From Herbiconiux sp. (GTDB lineage: Bacteria; Actinomycetota; Actinomycetes; Actinomycetales; Microbacteriaceae), in NCBI RefSeq assembly GCF_004297105.1, contig NZ_SCVE01000001.1:1-64000 (forward strand): a stretch of 64,000 bases of DNA, read 5' to 3'. Position numbers and translations under genes: made by a program. The stretch's first letter is position 1. Every line of letters begins with the position of its first letter. Positions 32,053 through 41,760 of this stretch are shown one piece after another. The notes below the pieces were generated by a model that did not search any database, was not told where the DNA came from, and was given only the letters and a program-made list of their open reading frames with translations.

Positions 32053-32910
32053 GGGCGGCGATGACGTCGCCGCATCGCGCGCCACCTTCATCTCGCGCAG
32101 CATCGCCACCGTGGCCTCCACGTCGTAGTCGGGGTCGACCTCGAGGAAGCGCTGCAGGATGGCCACGAGCGCGATGGCCGGAAGCGCCCAGTCGGGGTCG
32201 TCCGAGGCGATGGTGGCCGGCCCGCGGTAGCTCGCGTCGACGATTCCCGGATTGCCGAGGTGGCGCAGCCCGAGCCCCTCGACCACCGCGGAGATCACCA
32301 CGGCGTAGGGCCGGTAGTCGCCGTTCCATTCCGCGCGCAGTCGATAGCCCAGGATGGTGGAGAACCAGCCGTGGAACTCGGCCATCCGCTCGATGAACTC
32401 ATCGCTGCCGTCGCGGAGGGCCTTCTCGATCTGTTCGCGCGCCGACCATTCGAGGTGGCTGAGCAGCGTGGCCGAAAGGCCCACGTACGACTGCCACGAC
32501 ACCGACGCGATGACGGCACGGTAGTTGTGCTCGAGGGCGACGCGGATCACCTCGAACATCACCCGCTCGCGGTCGGCCTGCACGCTCAACCGATCGAGGT
32601 TCTCGAAGAGGATGCGCTGGCTCAATTCGAGCGTCTCGCCGTCGGCCAGTTTGTTGGAGGTCTCGCTCGCGATCTCGATGAGGAGATCGGTGATGAACGC
32701 CTCTTTGGAGTCCCACAGGCGGTAGGTCGAGCTACGCGGAACCCCGGCCTCGCGGATGAGGTCGTCCATCACGATGTGCTCGAAGCCGATGGTGAGCCCG
32801 ATGCCCTCCACACGGTCGAGAGCCACATCGAGAACGCGCCGGCGTACCTCGGACGCTCGGATGCGCGACCGCCGCTGGTGCGGATCGCTCTCTTCGAAAG
32901 CCTCGGACAT
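31972..32910 (-). CDS. TetR/AcrR-family transcriptional regulator
   Basis: 312 residues, longer than the usual 190-220. The N-terminal helix-turn-helix reads RRRVLDVALDRVEGIGLTIG, then FEHIVMDDLIREAGVPRSST and YRLWDSKEAF, the classic TetR recognition region. A large helical ligand domain follows, then a charged 30-residue tail (SPPSDGSDPDAAEPGLGIED). The 3' end lies antisense within the end of the degenerate-GGDEF gene. Targets are unknown; the nearest promoter it could control is its own. Confidence 0.87.
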   Translation of the reverse strand: MSEAFEESDPHQRRSRIRASEVRRRVLDVALDRVEGIGLTIGFEHIVMDDLIREAGVPRSSTYRLWDSKEAFITDLLIEIASETSNKLADGETLELSQRILFENLDRLSVQADRERVMFEVIRVALEHNYRAVIASVSWQSYVGLSATLLSHLEWSAREQIEKALRDGSDEFIERMAEFHGWFSTILGYRLRAEWNGDYRPYAVVISAVVEGLGLRHLGNPGIVDASYRGPATIASDDPDWALPAIALVAILQRFLEVDPDYDVEATVAMLREMKVARDAATSSPPSDGSDPDAAEPGLGIEDESVAGRVDE

Positions 32911-33034
32911 GACACCCCCACAGCAGTTTCACACGGCACCTGATCACGGGTTCGACAGGTGTCTCGATTCACCCCAGAGTAATGAATCGGCGACGAGCAT
33001 GGGACACCGCCGGGAGAATGGCGGCTCGCGCGGC

Positions 33035-34222
33035 TCAGGCCAGGCGGTTGATGTCGAACTGGATGAGCAGCTCGTCGCCGTGCACCTGCTCGGTGGCCGT
33101 GCGGAACATGAGCCGTGTCATCCGGATGAACGGCAGCACGTCGGAACGCAGCGCCCGCACGTCGTCGCCCGCCGAGCGCACCATGCCGAAACGGTCGTCG
33201 TCACCCTCGATGAGCTCCAGGATGATCGATCCGGGAACGATGTGGGGCGACGTCGCGAGGGCGCTCACGAGAGCCCGGACCGTGGCCCTGTCGTCCTCGT
33301 GCAACCGTGGCGACAGGCCGCTCTCGTCGATCAGCACGTCGGCGTGATCGCCCAGCGAATCGCTCTGCTGCCCGCGCGCCACGGCGTGCTGAAGGGTGTG
33401 GGCGAGTTCGGCTGCGCGCACGCGGTCATCGACCGTCAAGGCCCCGGCCTGCCGCACCCGAGCGAGGAACGGCACGATCTCCTCCCGGAGCGATCCGATC
33501 GAGCCGAGCACGTCGTGGTCGATGTAGGCGCTGCGGAGCGCCTCGAAATCGCGCTCGCGCGACTCGGCCTGCTCCAGTCGTTCGGCGTAGATTCCGTGCA
33601 GCAGCCGCCGCGCGTAGGCCATCGAGCCCAGTCCCAACGCGAGCGGCGGGGCGACGGCCACGAGCACCACGATGGGGAGCGGAATGGGACTCGCACTGAA
33701 GCTGGTGAAGTCGTGCAGGGTGGCGAGCACACCGGCCAGCACCGCCGCGATGGTGGTGTACGTGCCGAGCTCGGCCGAGGTGCGGAAGGGGGCGGCCGCC
33801 ATGAGGGCCAGGCCGATCGTGATGAGCCCCCAGTCATCGCGCACCACGAGATTGGTGCCGAAACAGCTCAGCGAGTTCAGCACCGTGGCCACGGCGATGA
33901 GCGCGTAGGCGGTGGCGAAGCGATCGCTGGTGACCCCGAGGTCGAAGCGGTAGGCGCTGCGCACGAACAGGGCGAAGCCCGCCACCAGGGCCACCAGGGC
34001 CGCGATCGCCAGCGGCCAGGAGGCGATCTGCGGAACGGTGACGATGGTGAGGCACACCGCGCAGATGATGGCGACGACCGCCACCACCACGAGGAAGCCG
34101 CGCGCGCTGATCGAGGCGAGCGGATCGAGCTCGAGGGCCGTCAGCCCACGGGGCGGGCGCACCACCCGGGCACCACCGAGGTGGCGGGGCACCTCGAGCG
34201 GTCGCGCATCCGAGGCGCTCAT
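33035..34222 (-). CDS. membrane protein related to histidine kinases, no kinase residues
   Basis: 395 residues: six membrane helices (about 40-205) and a helical cytoplasmic part. Where the dimerisation helix of NarL-type actinobacterial kinases reads LHDTVLATL, it has IDHDVLGSI. The C-terminal 140 residues (EDDRATVRALVSALATSP, then ALRSDVLPFIRMTRLMFRTA) show no N or G boxes of an ATPase. It overlaps the upstream kinase-like gene by four bases (ATGA). A helper subunit or pseudo-kinase partner of that protein is the likeliest role (inference). Confidence 0.65.
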   Translation of the reverse strand: MSASDARPLEVPRHLGGARVVRPPRGLTALELDPLASISARGFLVVVAVVAIICAVCLTIVTVPQIASWPLAIAALVALVAGFALFVRSAYRFDLGVTSDRFATAYALIAVATVLNSLSCFGTNLVVRDDWGLITIGLALMAAAPFRTSAELGTYTTIAAVLAGVLATLHDFTSFSASPIPLPIVVLVAVAPPLALGLGSMAYARRLLHGIYAERLEQAESRERDFEALRSAYIDHDVLGSIGSLREEIVPFLARVRQAGALTVDDRVRAAELAHTLQHAVARGQQSDSLGDHADVLIDESGLSPRLHEDDRATVRALVSALATSPHIVPGSIILELIEGDDDRFGMVRSAGDDVRALRSDVLPFIRMTRLMFRTATEQVHGDELLIQFDINRLA

Positions 34223-35445
34223 GACGCCGCCGCCGGAACGGTGACGAAGATGGCGGTGCCGGCACCGGGGCGCGACCAGATCTGCACCGAGCCGCCCACC
34301 TCCACGATGGTCTCGACCACGGTCATGCGGAGGCCGACGGTGTCGTCGCCCGTGGCGTTCACGTCGAAGCCGACACCGGCATCCGACACCATCACGCTGA
34401 GTTCGGGCGGACTCGACATCACCGCGATCTCGGCGTCGCGCACGCCGGAGTGCTGGCTAACGTTGTCGAGGCACTCGACGAGGGCGCGTTCGAGGTTGCG
34501 GGTGACCGCCGCGTTCAGATCGTTGACGGCCTCGACATCACCGGTGACGCGGATGTGCAGTCCCTTGCCCTCCGCGTCGCGAACGACTCCGAGGAGCGAG
34601 GGCACCGAGGCCAGCTTGCGGGTGGTGGAGTCGTTGACTCCGGGCTCGTCGAGCACGAGGCGCACATCGGCGAAGTTGGCGAGATCGCGGTCGATCGACT
34701 GCAGGAGCTCGGCACCGAGCGGGCCGGGATCCGTGGAGGCCAACGCCCGGAGGTCGACGAGCACGGTGTCGTTCAGCCAGGTCGCGGCCCGCGCGTCGAA
34801 GCGGCCGAGCGCCACATCGCGCTCCTCGGCGAGCGCCACCTCGGCCATCATGGCGGTGCCCCGTGCGGCCTCGCGACGGCCGAACCACAGCGCCGACATC
34901 AAGAGCGCCAGTGCGATGTACGAGGCGACGACGGGAACGTCGACGGCGAGCGACATCCCCTGGCTGAACGCCGCCAGTTGCACGAGGCCCGGGCCGGCCA
35001 CGAGGGCGAGTGTGCCCAGTGCGAGGCCCTTGCCGAGCGACCGGGCCGAGATACCCACCACGAGCACCGCGAACTCGGGCATCGAGAGGAGCACGTAGTC
35101 GCTCGAGGGGAAGGGCCCCGGGCCCCGCATCGTGACGGCGGTGACGATGACGGTGTAGCCGGAGAGGGCGGCGCACGCCACCAGGGTGAACAGCACGGCG
35201 CGCACGAACGTCCGGGCCCGCAGAGCGAGCACCACCGCGACCCCCACCACCACGAGACCGGCGAGAGCCAGCACGATGTCGGTTTGCCCCGTCACAGGAA
35301 TGAAGAGGAAGTCGATGAGGAACGTGGCGGCGAGGAACACGCACGCGAGCCAGGTGCCGGCTCTGGCGAGCGCATGACTCGTGGCCACGCCCTCGACATC
35401 CGCCGCTATCTGAAGTGTCACCCACGCCCCTTTGAGGAGTGTCAC
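34219..35445 (-). CDS. NarL-type sensor histidine kinase-like protein lacking the phospho-acceptor His
   Basis: About 408 residues: six membrane helices, then ATWLNDTVLVDLRAL where kinases of this type read LHDTVL (His replaced by Asn), and a C-terminal ATPase domain with an N box (LVECLDNVSQHSG), a G box (SDAGVGF) and a late GAGTAIFVTV. It lies between the response-regulator gene and a second kinase-like membrane protein, all on the minus strand. Starts are ambiguous: GTG 35445 and GTG 35421 each have an AGGGG-type site five bases upstream, because the start region is duplicated. ATP binding without autophosphorylation is predicted. Confidence 0.72.
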   Translation of the reverse strand: MTLLKGAWVTLQIAADVEGVATSHALARAGTWLACVFLAATFLIDFLFIPVTGQTDIVLALAGLVVVGVAVVLALRARTFVRAVLFTLVACAALSGYTVIVTAVTMRGPGPFPSSDYVLLSMPEFAVLVVGISARSLGKGLALGTLALVAGPGLVQLAAFSQGMSLAVDVPVVASYIALALLMSALWFGRREAARGTAMMAEVALAEERDVALGRFDARAATWLNDTVLVDLRALASTDPGPLGAELLQSIDRDLANFADVRLVLDEPGVNDSTTRKLASVPSLLGVVRDAEGKGLHIRVTGDVEAVNDLNAAVTRNLERALVECLDNVSQHSGVRDAEIAVMSSPPELSVMVSDAGVGFDVNATGDDTVGLRMTVVETIVEVGGSVQIWSRPGAGTAIFVTVPAAAS

Positions 35446-35457
35446 CCGCACCCCTGT
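35412..35457 (-). repeat. tandem duplication of the translation-start region
   Basis: On the minus strand AGGGGTGCGGGTGACACT and AAGGGGCGTGGGTGACACT follow each other with 24-base spacing. Each contains a ribosome site and an in-frame GTG of the kinase-like gene. Confidence 0.6.
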
Positions 35458-35464
35458 GGCGATT

Positions 35465-36139
35465 TTATGCCAGGTAGCCGTCTTCGGCTGCGCGCAGCAT
35501 CAGATCCTGCTTCTTGTCGGCGAGGCGGCCCTCCGAGGCGTACTGCTCACGCACCCGCTCGAGCGCGTTCTTCACGGCCTGGATGTTCGTGCCGAGGATC
35601 ATCGCCACCTCGACGGGGCTGTGGCCCGAGGCGTAGAGCCGAAGGGTCTCCTCCTCGTCCTCCGTGAAGCGGATGCTCGACGCCGCGATCGCCGAGGCGT
35701 GGTGCCCCGGAAGGTCGTCCCAGCCGGACGTGCTCCGTGCGGCCCCCACGCCGAGCACACCGCGCACGGTCTCGACAAGCCGGGCAGCCGGCTGCGCCTT
35801 GGACACGAAGGCGGATGCGCCTGCGCCCAGCACCCGGGAGATCGTCTCAGGCGAGTCGAGGGCGCTCATCACCACCACCACGCTGCCGACCGAGCGGCAG
35901 ATGCGGATGCGGGTCTCCACCGAGATCGGCTCGCGCAGCTGCAGGTCCATGATCACCACGTCGGGCGGGAAGGCCGGGTCGCGCGCCAGGTCGACCCAGC
36001 TGGTGGCGCGCACGGTCACCTGCAGGTCGTCGGCGTGACCATCGATCCAGGTGCACAGACCATCGAGCACGAGCTCGTGGTCATCGACCACTCCCACCGT
36101 GTGCGGTGCCCCGCCCCGCGCGCTCCCTGCAACTCCCAC
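35465..36139 (-). CDS. LuxR/NarL-type response regulator
   Basis: About 224 residues. The receiver domain has the acidic pair in GVVDDHELVLDGL, the phospho-acceptor Asp in VVIMDLQL, Ser in VVVMSALDS and Lys in AFVSKAQP, so it is intact. The C-terminal helix-turn-helix reads FTEDEEETLRLYASGHSPVE and AMILGTNIQAVKNALERVRE. It is first in the operon with the kinase-like pair. The GTG at 36139 is a tentative start; GTG 36097 (VGVVDDHE) is also possible and neither has a strong ribosome site. Divergent from the complete histidine kinase at 36236. Confidence 0.85.
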   Translation of the reverse strand: MGVAGSARGGAPHTVGVVDDHELVLDGLCTWIDGHADDLQVTVRATSWVDLARDPAFPPDVVIMDLQLREPISVETRIRICRSVGSVVVVMSALDSPETISRVLGAGASAFVSKAQPAARLVETVRGVLGVGAARSTSGWDDLPGHHASAIAASSIRFTEDEEETLRLYASGHSPVEVAMILGTNIQAVKNALERVREQYASEGRLADKKQDLMLRAAEDGYLA

Positions 36140-36223
36140 CGTGCAAGACCCACTCCCCGTTTCCCTGACTGGATGATATCCGGCGCGCGTGAAGGCAGTC
36201 CAATTCGCCCGGATCCTTGCCTG

Positions 36224-36229
36224 TAACCT
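36224..36229 (+). promoter_or_regulatory. leaderless -10 of the PAS histidine kinase
   Basis: TAACCT ends six bases before the ATG at 36236. Confidence 0.45.
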
Positions 36230-36235
36230 CGATCC

Positions 36236-37870
<1,635 letters not shown>

Positions 37871-37940
37871 ACTCCGAATCAGGGCACTCCGGCCAGGCGT
37901 CGGATGCGTGGCGCACACGACGAACGAGGGGGGTGCGACT

Positions 37941-39110
37941 GTGAGACTCGACATCACCACCCTTCTGCTCGTGGCCGGTCTCGTGATCGTGCTCTGCGGC
38001 ATCTCGTTCGTGCTCAACACGGCCATGCGCCGCAACGACGCGTCGGGCCGACTGTGGAGCCTCTCGTTCATCGCCGGGATGCTCACCGCACTCTCCTTCC
38101 TGGTGTGGAACGTGGCCCCCGAGGTGTGGTGGGTGCTCGCCATCGGAAACACCGCGTACGTCATCTCCATCGCCACCATCTGGTCGGGCGCGCGGGTGTT
38201 CAACGGGCGCAGCTCCCTGATCTGGATCAGCCTCGCGGCCGGGCTGGTCACCGCCGTGCTCACGGTGGTCGAGGGTCTGCGCGAACCCGGCGTGTGGATC
38301 GGCTCGATCCCCCTGTTCGTCGGCATCGCCGTGTTCTCGGGTCTCGCGGGGGCTGAGACGATGCGGTCGCGGATGCGGCGCAACCTGAACGCGCGCATCC
38401 TCAGCTTCTGCCTGTGGATCGTCTGCGCCTATTACGTGATGCGCACCTCGGTCTACATCACCATGGGGCCCGAGAGCGCCATCTTCCAGGACTACTTCGG
38501 CTCCGACACCACGTCGGTGATCACCATTCTGCTCGTGCTGCTCTCGGCCATCTCGATGTCGATCCTGCAGGCCGAGCGCTCGGGCGCCCGGGCGCTCGGC
38601 GATGTCACCGTGGGCGTGCACTCCGTGGTGGGCGTGCTCTCCGCCGCCTCGTTCATGCAGCAGTGGGCCGACTGGGTGGAGCGGGCCTCCTTCAACGGCG
38701 ACCGACTCGCCATGATCGCCATGGACATCGACAACCTGCCGCAGATGAACACGGCGTTCGGCCGTACCTTCGGAGACACCGCTATCCGCTCCGTGGCGCA
38801 GATCGTGCGGCACTACGCCCCCACCACCTCGCTGCTGGGGCACACGGGAGCCGGCCGCTTCGTGATCGTCGTGGTCACCGCGAACACCCAGGAGGCCGAG
38901 CAGCTCGCCATCCGGCTGCAGACCGCCCTGGTCGACGAGCCGATCGACCCGCAGCAGTCGTTGCGCGCCACCGCGAGCTTCGGCGTGGTCGACACCGACA
39001 TCTTCGGCTACGGCCTGCCCGTGCTGCGCCGGGCCCTCGACGATGCCACCCTCAAGGCCCGCGACGAGGGCGGCAACCGCATCGTCGTGGGTCGCGCCGC
39101 CGTCATCTAG
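37941..39110 (+). CDS. membrane protein with degenerate GGDEF domain
   Basis: 389 residues: six or seven membrane helices (to about 205) and a recognisable GGDEF fold: MIAMDIDNLPQMNTAFGRTF, then GHTGAGRFVIVV at the signature, then a normal GNRIVV end. GG[DE]EF has become GAGRF and there is no RxxD inhibitory site five residues upstream, so neither synthesis nor classic c-di-GMP binding is expected. It is a paralogue of the 30892 product. GTG 37941 has GAGGGGGG upstream; the frame is open from 37908. It follows the PAS kinase by 70 bases and may be co-transcribed with it. Confidence 0.8.
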   Translation: MRLDITTLLLVAGLVIVLCGISFVLNTAMRRNDASGRLWSLSFIAGMLTALSFLVWNVAPEVWWVLAIGNTAYVISIATIWSGARVFNGRSSLIWISLAAGLVTAVLTVVEGLREPGVWIGSIPLFVGIAVFSGLAGAETMRSRMRRNLNARILSFCLWIVCAYYVMRTSVYITMGPESAIFQDYFGSDTTSVITILLVLLSAISMSILQAERSGARALGDVTVGVHSVVGVLSAASFMQQWADWVERASFNGDRLAMIAMDIDNLPQMNTAFGRTFGDTAIRSVAQIVRHYAPTTSLLGHTGAGRFVIVVVTANTQEAEQLAIRLQTALVDEPIDPQQSLRATASFGVVDTDIFGYGLPVLRRALDDATLKARDEGGNRIVVGRAAVI

Positions 39111-39131
39111 TGCGCCGCCGCCTTTCCGGGC

Positions 39132-39773
39132 TTACGGCTGGGCTATGGCGATGGTGAGCTGGTCGCTCGCCGTCTGCTTGGCGTAGTCGCTGGAGTCGGG
39201 GGCCGACTGCAGCAGGATCTCGTAGGTGAACGAGAGGGTCATCGACGTGGCCGCCGGGTCGAGCGCCGGGATGATGAAGGTCTGGCTGTAGCTGTAGGGG
39301 TCTTTGATGAGGTAGCCCGGAGCCACGGCCGCCTGGTCGGAGAGCGGGGCGGGAGGCGTCAGCGATCCGTCGGGCCCGTTCACGGCCGACGTGAGAGTGA
39401 CCCGCGAGAGGTAGATCTTCTGGCCCTGGTCGCTGCCGAGCTTGCCCACCATGGAGAAGCTCAGCGGCTTGTTGGCATCGGCCGTCCACTGATCCATGCT
39501 GAGCGTCGAGTAGTAGGTGACGGTGAGCGCGATGTCGCCCGCCTGCAGATCGTGCTGGGTGGAGCCCGTGGCGAGCTCGTTGATGATGGGGGTGATCGTG
39601 GAGGTGGGCGTGGGTGCCTTCGTGGGGGTGGCGGCGGCGTCGGTGTTGAAACGCGACTGGTCCCAGGGGGCCGTGCCGCAGGCACTCAGCCCGATGGCGG
39701 CAGCGAGGGTCAGCGTCGCGGCGAGCGCGGTTCTGACGGCCCTCCGGCTGCCGGATCGGCGGTTGTGTGCCAT
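39132..39773 (-). CDS. lipoprotein of unknown function
   Basis: 213 residues with a signal and lipobox ALAATLTLAAAIGLSAC, then a Thr/Pro-rich linker (TPTKAPTPTSTITP) and a beta-rich domain of about 140 residues (DIALTVTYYSTLSMDQW ... MTLSFTYEILLQSAP). It would be attached to the outer face of the cell membrane. No enzymatic motif is seen. AAAGG precedes the ATG. It is divergent from the GT2 synthase gene by 105 bases, so a role at the site of polysaccharide export is possible but unproven. Confidence 0.82.
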   Translation of the reverse strand: MAHNRRSGSRRAVRTALAATLTLAAAIGLSACGTAPWDQSRFNTDAAATPTKAPTPTSTITPIINELATGSTQHDLQAGDIALTVTYYSTLSMDQWTADANKPLSFSMVGKLGSDQGQKIYLSRVTLTSAVNGPDGSLTPPAPLSDQAAVAPGYLIKDPYSYSQTFIIPALDPAATSMTLSFTYEILLQSAPDSSDYAKQTASDQLTIAIAQP

Positions 39774-39878
39774 GAAATAGCCTTTCCCTCGGTACCTGAT
39801 GCAATCTTAAGCTGATCTTGACGCGACCCTAGTGCATTGGGTGGGGCAACCCTGGGGACGGTATTGGAGACTGAGTAC

Positions 39879-41327
39879 ATGGCAGAGAGCATCAACCCGT
39901 ACGTCACCGATCGAACCGATCTGGGTGACGGGCACGACGAGTTCCAGAACGACTTCATCGAGTCGGTGGAGTCGCTTCCGTCGTACCGGCCCACCATCGG
40001 GTGCATCATCCCCGCGTACAACGAGGCGGAGTCCATCGGCGACGTTCTCGAATCGCTCCTCACCCAGACCCGTCTGCCCGACGTCATCCACGTGGTGGTG
40101 AACAACACCACCGACGACACCGTGAAGATCGCCGCTCAGTACGCCGGACCGCACCTCAAGGAGGTAGACGGCGTCGAGCAGTTCACCGAGGTCTACGTGC
40201 ACGACATCGGCAAGAACAAGGACAAGAAGGTCGGCGCCCTCAACTACGGCTACCAGCTGGTGGAAGGATGCGACTTCCTCCTCGGCGTCGACGGAGACAC
40301 CACCGCCGCACCCGACGCCGTCGAGCGTCTCGCCGAGGAGATCACCTCCGACTCCCGCATCGGCGGCATCTCGGCCATCTTCTCGATCGACGAAGCCCCC
40401 ATCAAGGGCTTCATCGCGAAGTTCCTCATCACCGGGCAGCGCTTCCAGTTCGCCGCCTTCAACATGCAAAACATGCTGAAGGGCCGCAACATGGCGGTGC
40501 TCGGCGGCCAGTTCTCGATCTTCTCCACGAAGGCCCTGCGCCAGATCATGGTGGAGAACCACCAGAACACCCCGTGGGTGAAAGACAGCGAGGTGGAGGA
40601 CTCGCTCCTCTCGCTGCAGATCAAGAGCGCCGGCTACCTCACCAAGATCTCGGCCCAGGCCCGCGCCGACGTGGGTGGCATGACGACCCTCCGCGGTCTC
40701 GACGCGCAGCAGGTCAAGTGGAACTTCGGCGCGATCGAGCTCATGTGGCCGGGTCAGCGCGGCGACACCAAAGGGCAGCCGTTCCACCCGAACCTCCGCC
40801 TGCGCTGGTTCGAGAACTTCTCGATGCTGGTCAACCTCGTCACCCGTGTGATGTTCGTGCTGCTGCTGTTCGCATCCCTGTCGATCAGCGCCTTCGTGTT
40901 CTCCCCGGTCTGGCTCATCCCGCCGGCGATCGCGATCCTGCTGAACCTGCGCACGGCGCTGTCGATGAAGAACCGCAGCAACAGGGACATCGCGTTCGCA
41001 CTCCTGCTCTTCCCCGCCGAGATCTACATGTGGGTGAGGCTCGGGCACTTCATCCGGGCCTGGACCAAGTTCCTGAGCCGCAAGCAGACCGACAACTGGG
41101 CGGCGCAGGCGAAGGCGGAGCGCGGCCGCGGCAACGGGTACCTCGTGCCGCTCATCATCCTGGTGCTCGTCGTGGCGGTGCTCGTTCTGGTGTGGTTCCA
41201 GCTCGACCCGTTCATCCAGTCCACCATCCTCTGGATCGGGTGGCCCATCCTCGGAATCATCACGATCCTGCAGACCCTCGAGATGTTCGTGAAGGTTCTG
41301 CGCCGGTACCGGGGATACAAGGTTTGA
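39879..41327 (+). CDS. processive family-2 glycosyltransferase (exopolysaccharide synthase)
   Basis: 482 residues. The GT2 domain begins at about residue 40 (IGCIIPAYNEAESIGDVLES) and has the DxD motif in GVDGDTTAAP, the general-base region KDSEVEDSLLS and QQVKW in place of QxxRW. The C-terminal half carries four or five membrane helices (RVMFVLLLFASLSISAFVF, LVPLIILVLVVAVLVLVW, TILWIGWPILGIITILQTL). This layout belongs to cellulose, hyaluronan and poly-GlcNAc synthase-like enzymes that make and extrude a polymer. ATG 39879 is preferred over TTG 39837. It ends in a 4-base overlap with the HPt-like gene. The nearby GH6 enzyme suggests a beta-glucan product. Confidence 0.88.
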   Translation: MAESINPYVTDRTDLGDGHDEFQNDFIESVESLPSYRPTIGCIIPAYNEAESIGDVLESLLTQTRLPDVIHVVVNNTTDDTVKIAAQYAGPHLKEVDGVEQFTEVYVHDIGKNKDKKVGALNYGYQLVEGCDFLLGVDGDTTAAPDAVERLAEEITSDSRIGGISAIFSIDEAPIKGFIAKFLITGQRFQFAAFNMQNMLKGRNMAVLGGQFSIFSTKALRQIMVENHQNTPWVKDSEVEDSLLSLQIKSAGYLTKISAQARADVGGMTTLRGLDAQQVKWNFGAIELMWPGQRGDTKGQPFHPNLRLRWFENFSMLVNLVTRVMFVLLLFASLSISAFVFSPVWLIPPAIAILLNLRTALSMKNRSNRDIAFALLLFPAEIYMWVRLGHFIRAWTKFLSRKQTDNWAAQAKAERGRGNGYLVPLIILVLVVAVLVLVWFQLDPFIQSTILWIGWPILGIITILQTLEMFVKVLRRYRGYKV

Positions 41328-41701
41328 GCCCCGCGCACTACGTCGAACACGATGTGACGTTCGCCCTGCTGAACACGGTGGGGGACGAAGAGCGTCGCGG
41401 GCGGTTCGTGCACGATTTCATCAACCTCTGGGAGACCCGATCCCAGAGGTTGATGAAAGCTCTCGGCAGCGGGGACTGGGAAGACGCCGATGTGGTGTGT
41501 CTCAGCATCCGTTCCTCCAGCACCATGCTCGGCGCCTGGCCCCTCGAGGCCATTGCCGGCATGGTGCATTCGGCGGTCAAGGCAGAAGACCTCGTGGCCA
41601 GCATGGCGCACCTGGCACGGCTGCACGAGGTGGGCGCGCGCACCTGTGAGGAGCTGCTGATGCTGCTCGAGACGATGCGCCGTGAGGGCGCGACGCCCTA
41701 G
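41324..41701 (+). CDS. HPt-like protein lacking the phospho-acceptor histidine
   Basis: 125 residues, all helical. The segment VCLSIRSSSTMLGAWPLEAI corresponds to the HPt core HxLKGSSxxLGA, but the His position is Leu, so phosphotransfer is not expected. The TTG start overlaps the stop of the synthase (TTGA) and a G-rich stretch with AAGG precedes it, indicating coupled translation. It may have become a protein-binding regulator of the synthase (inference). A perfect 18-bp inverted repeat lies inside the gene. It ends where the 15-bp tandem repeat begins. Confidence 0.68.
   Translation: MSPAHYVEHDVTFALLNTVGDEERRGRFVHDFINLWETRSQRLMKALGSGDWEDADVVCLSIRSSSTMLGAWPLEAIAGMVHSAVKAEDLVASMAHLARLHEVGARTCEELLMLLETMRREGATP
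41416..41458. repeat. perfect 18-bp inverted repeat inside the HPt-like gene
   Basis: The arms 41416-41433 (TTTCATCAACCTCTGGGA) and 41441-41458 are exact reverse complements around the 7-base loop GACCCGA. The stem lies wholly in coding sequence, encoding FINLWETRSQRLMK. Confidence 0.92.
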
Positions 41702-41760
41702 GGCTCAGTCGGCCTGGGCTCAGTCGTCTGGGGCTCAGTCGGCCCGCGCTCAGTCGTCTT
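41701..41760. repeat. 15-bp tandem repeat, four copies
   Basis: GGGCTCAGTCGGCCT, GGGCTCAGTCGTCTG, GGGCTCAGTCGGCCC and GCGCTCAGTCGTCTT lie head to tail. They fill the gap between convergent genes and include the stop codon of the response regulator at 41750. Confidence 0.85.
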
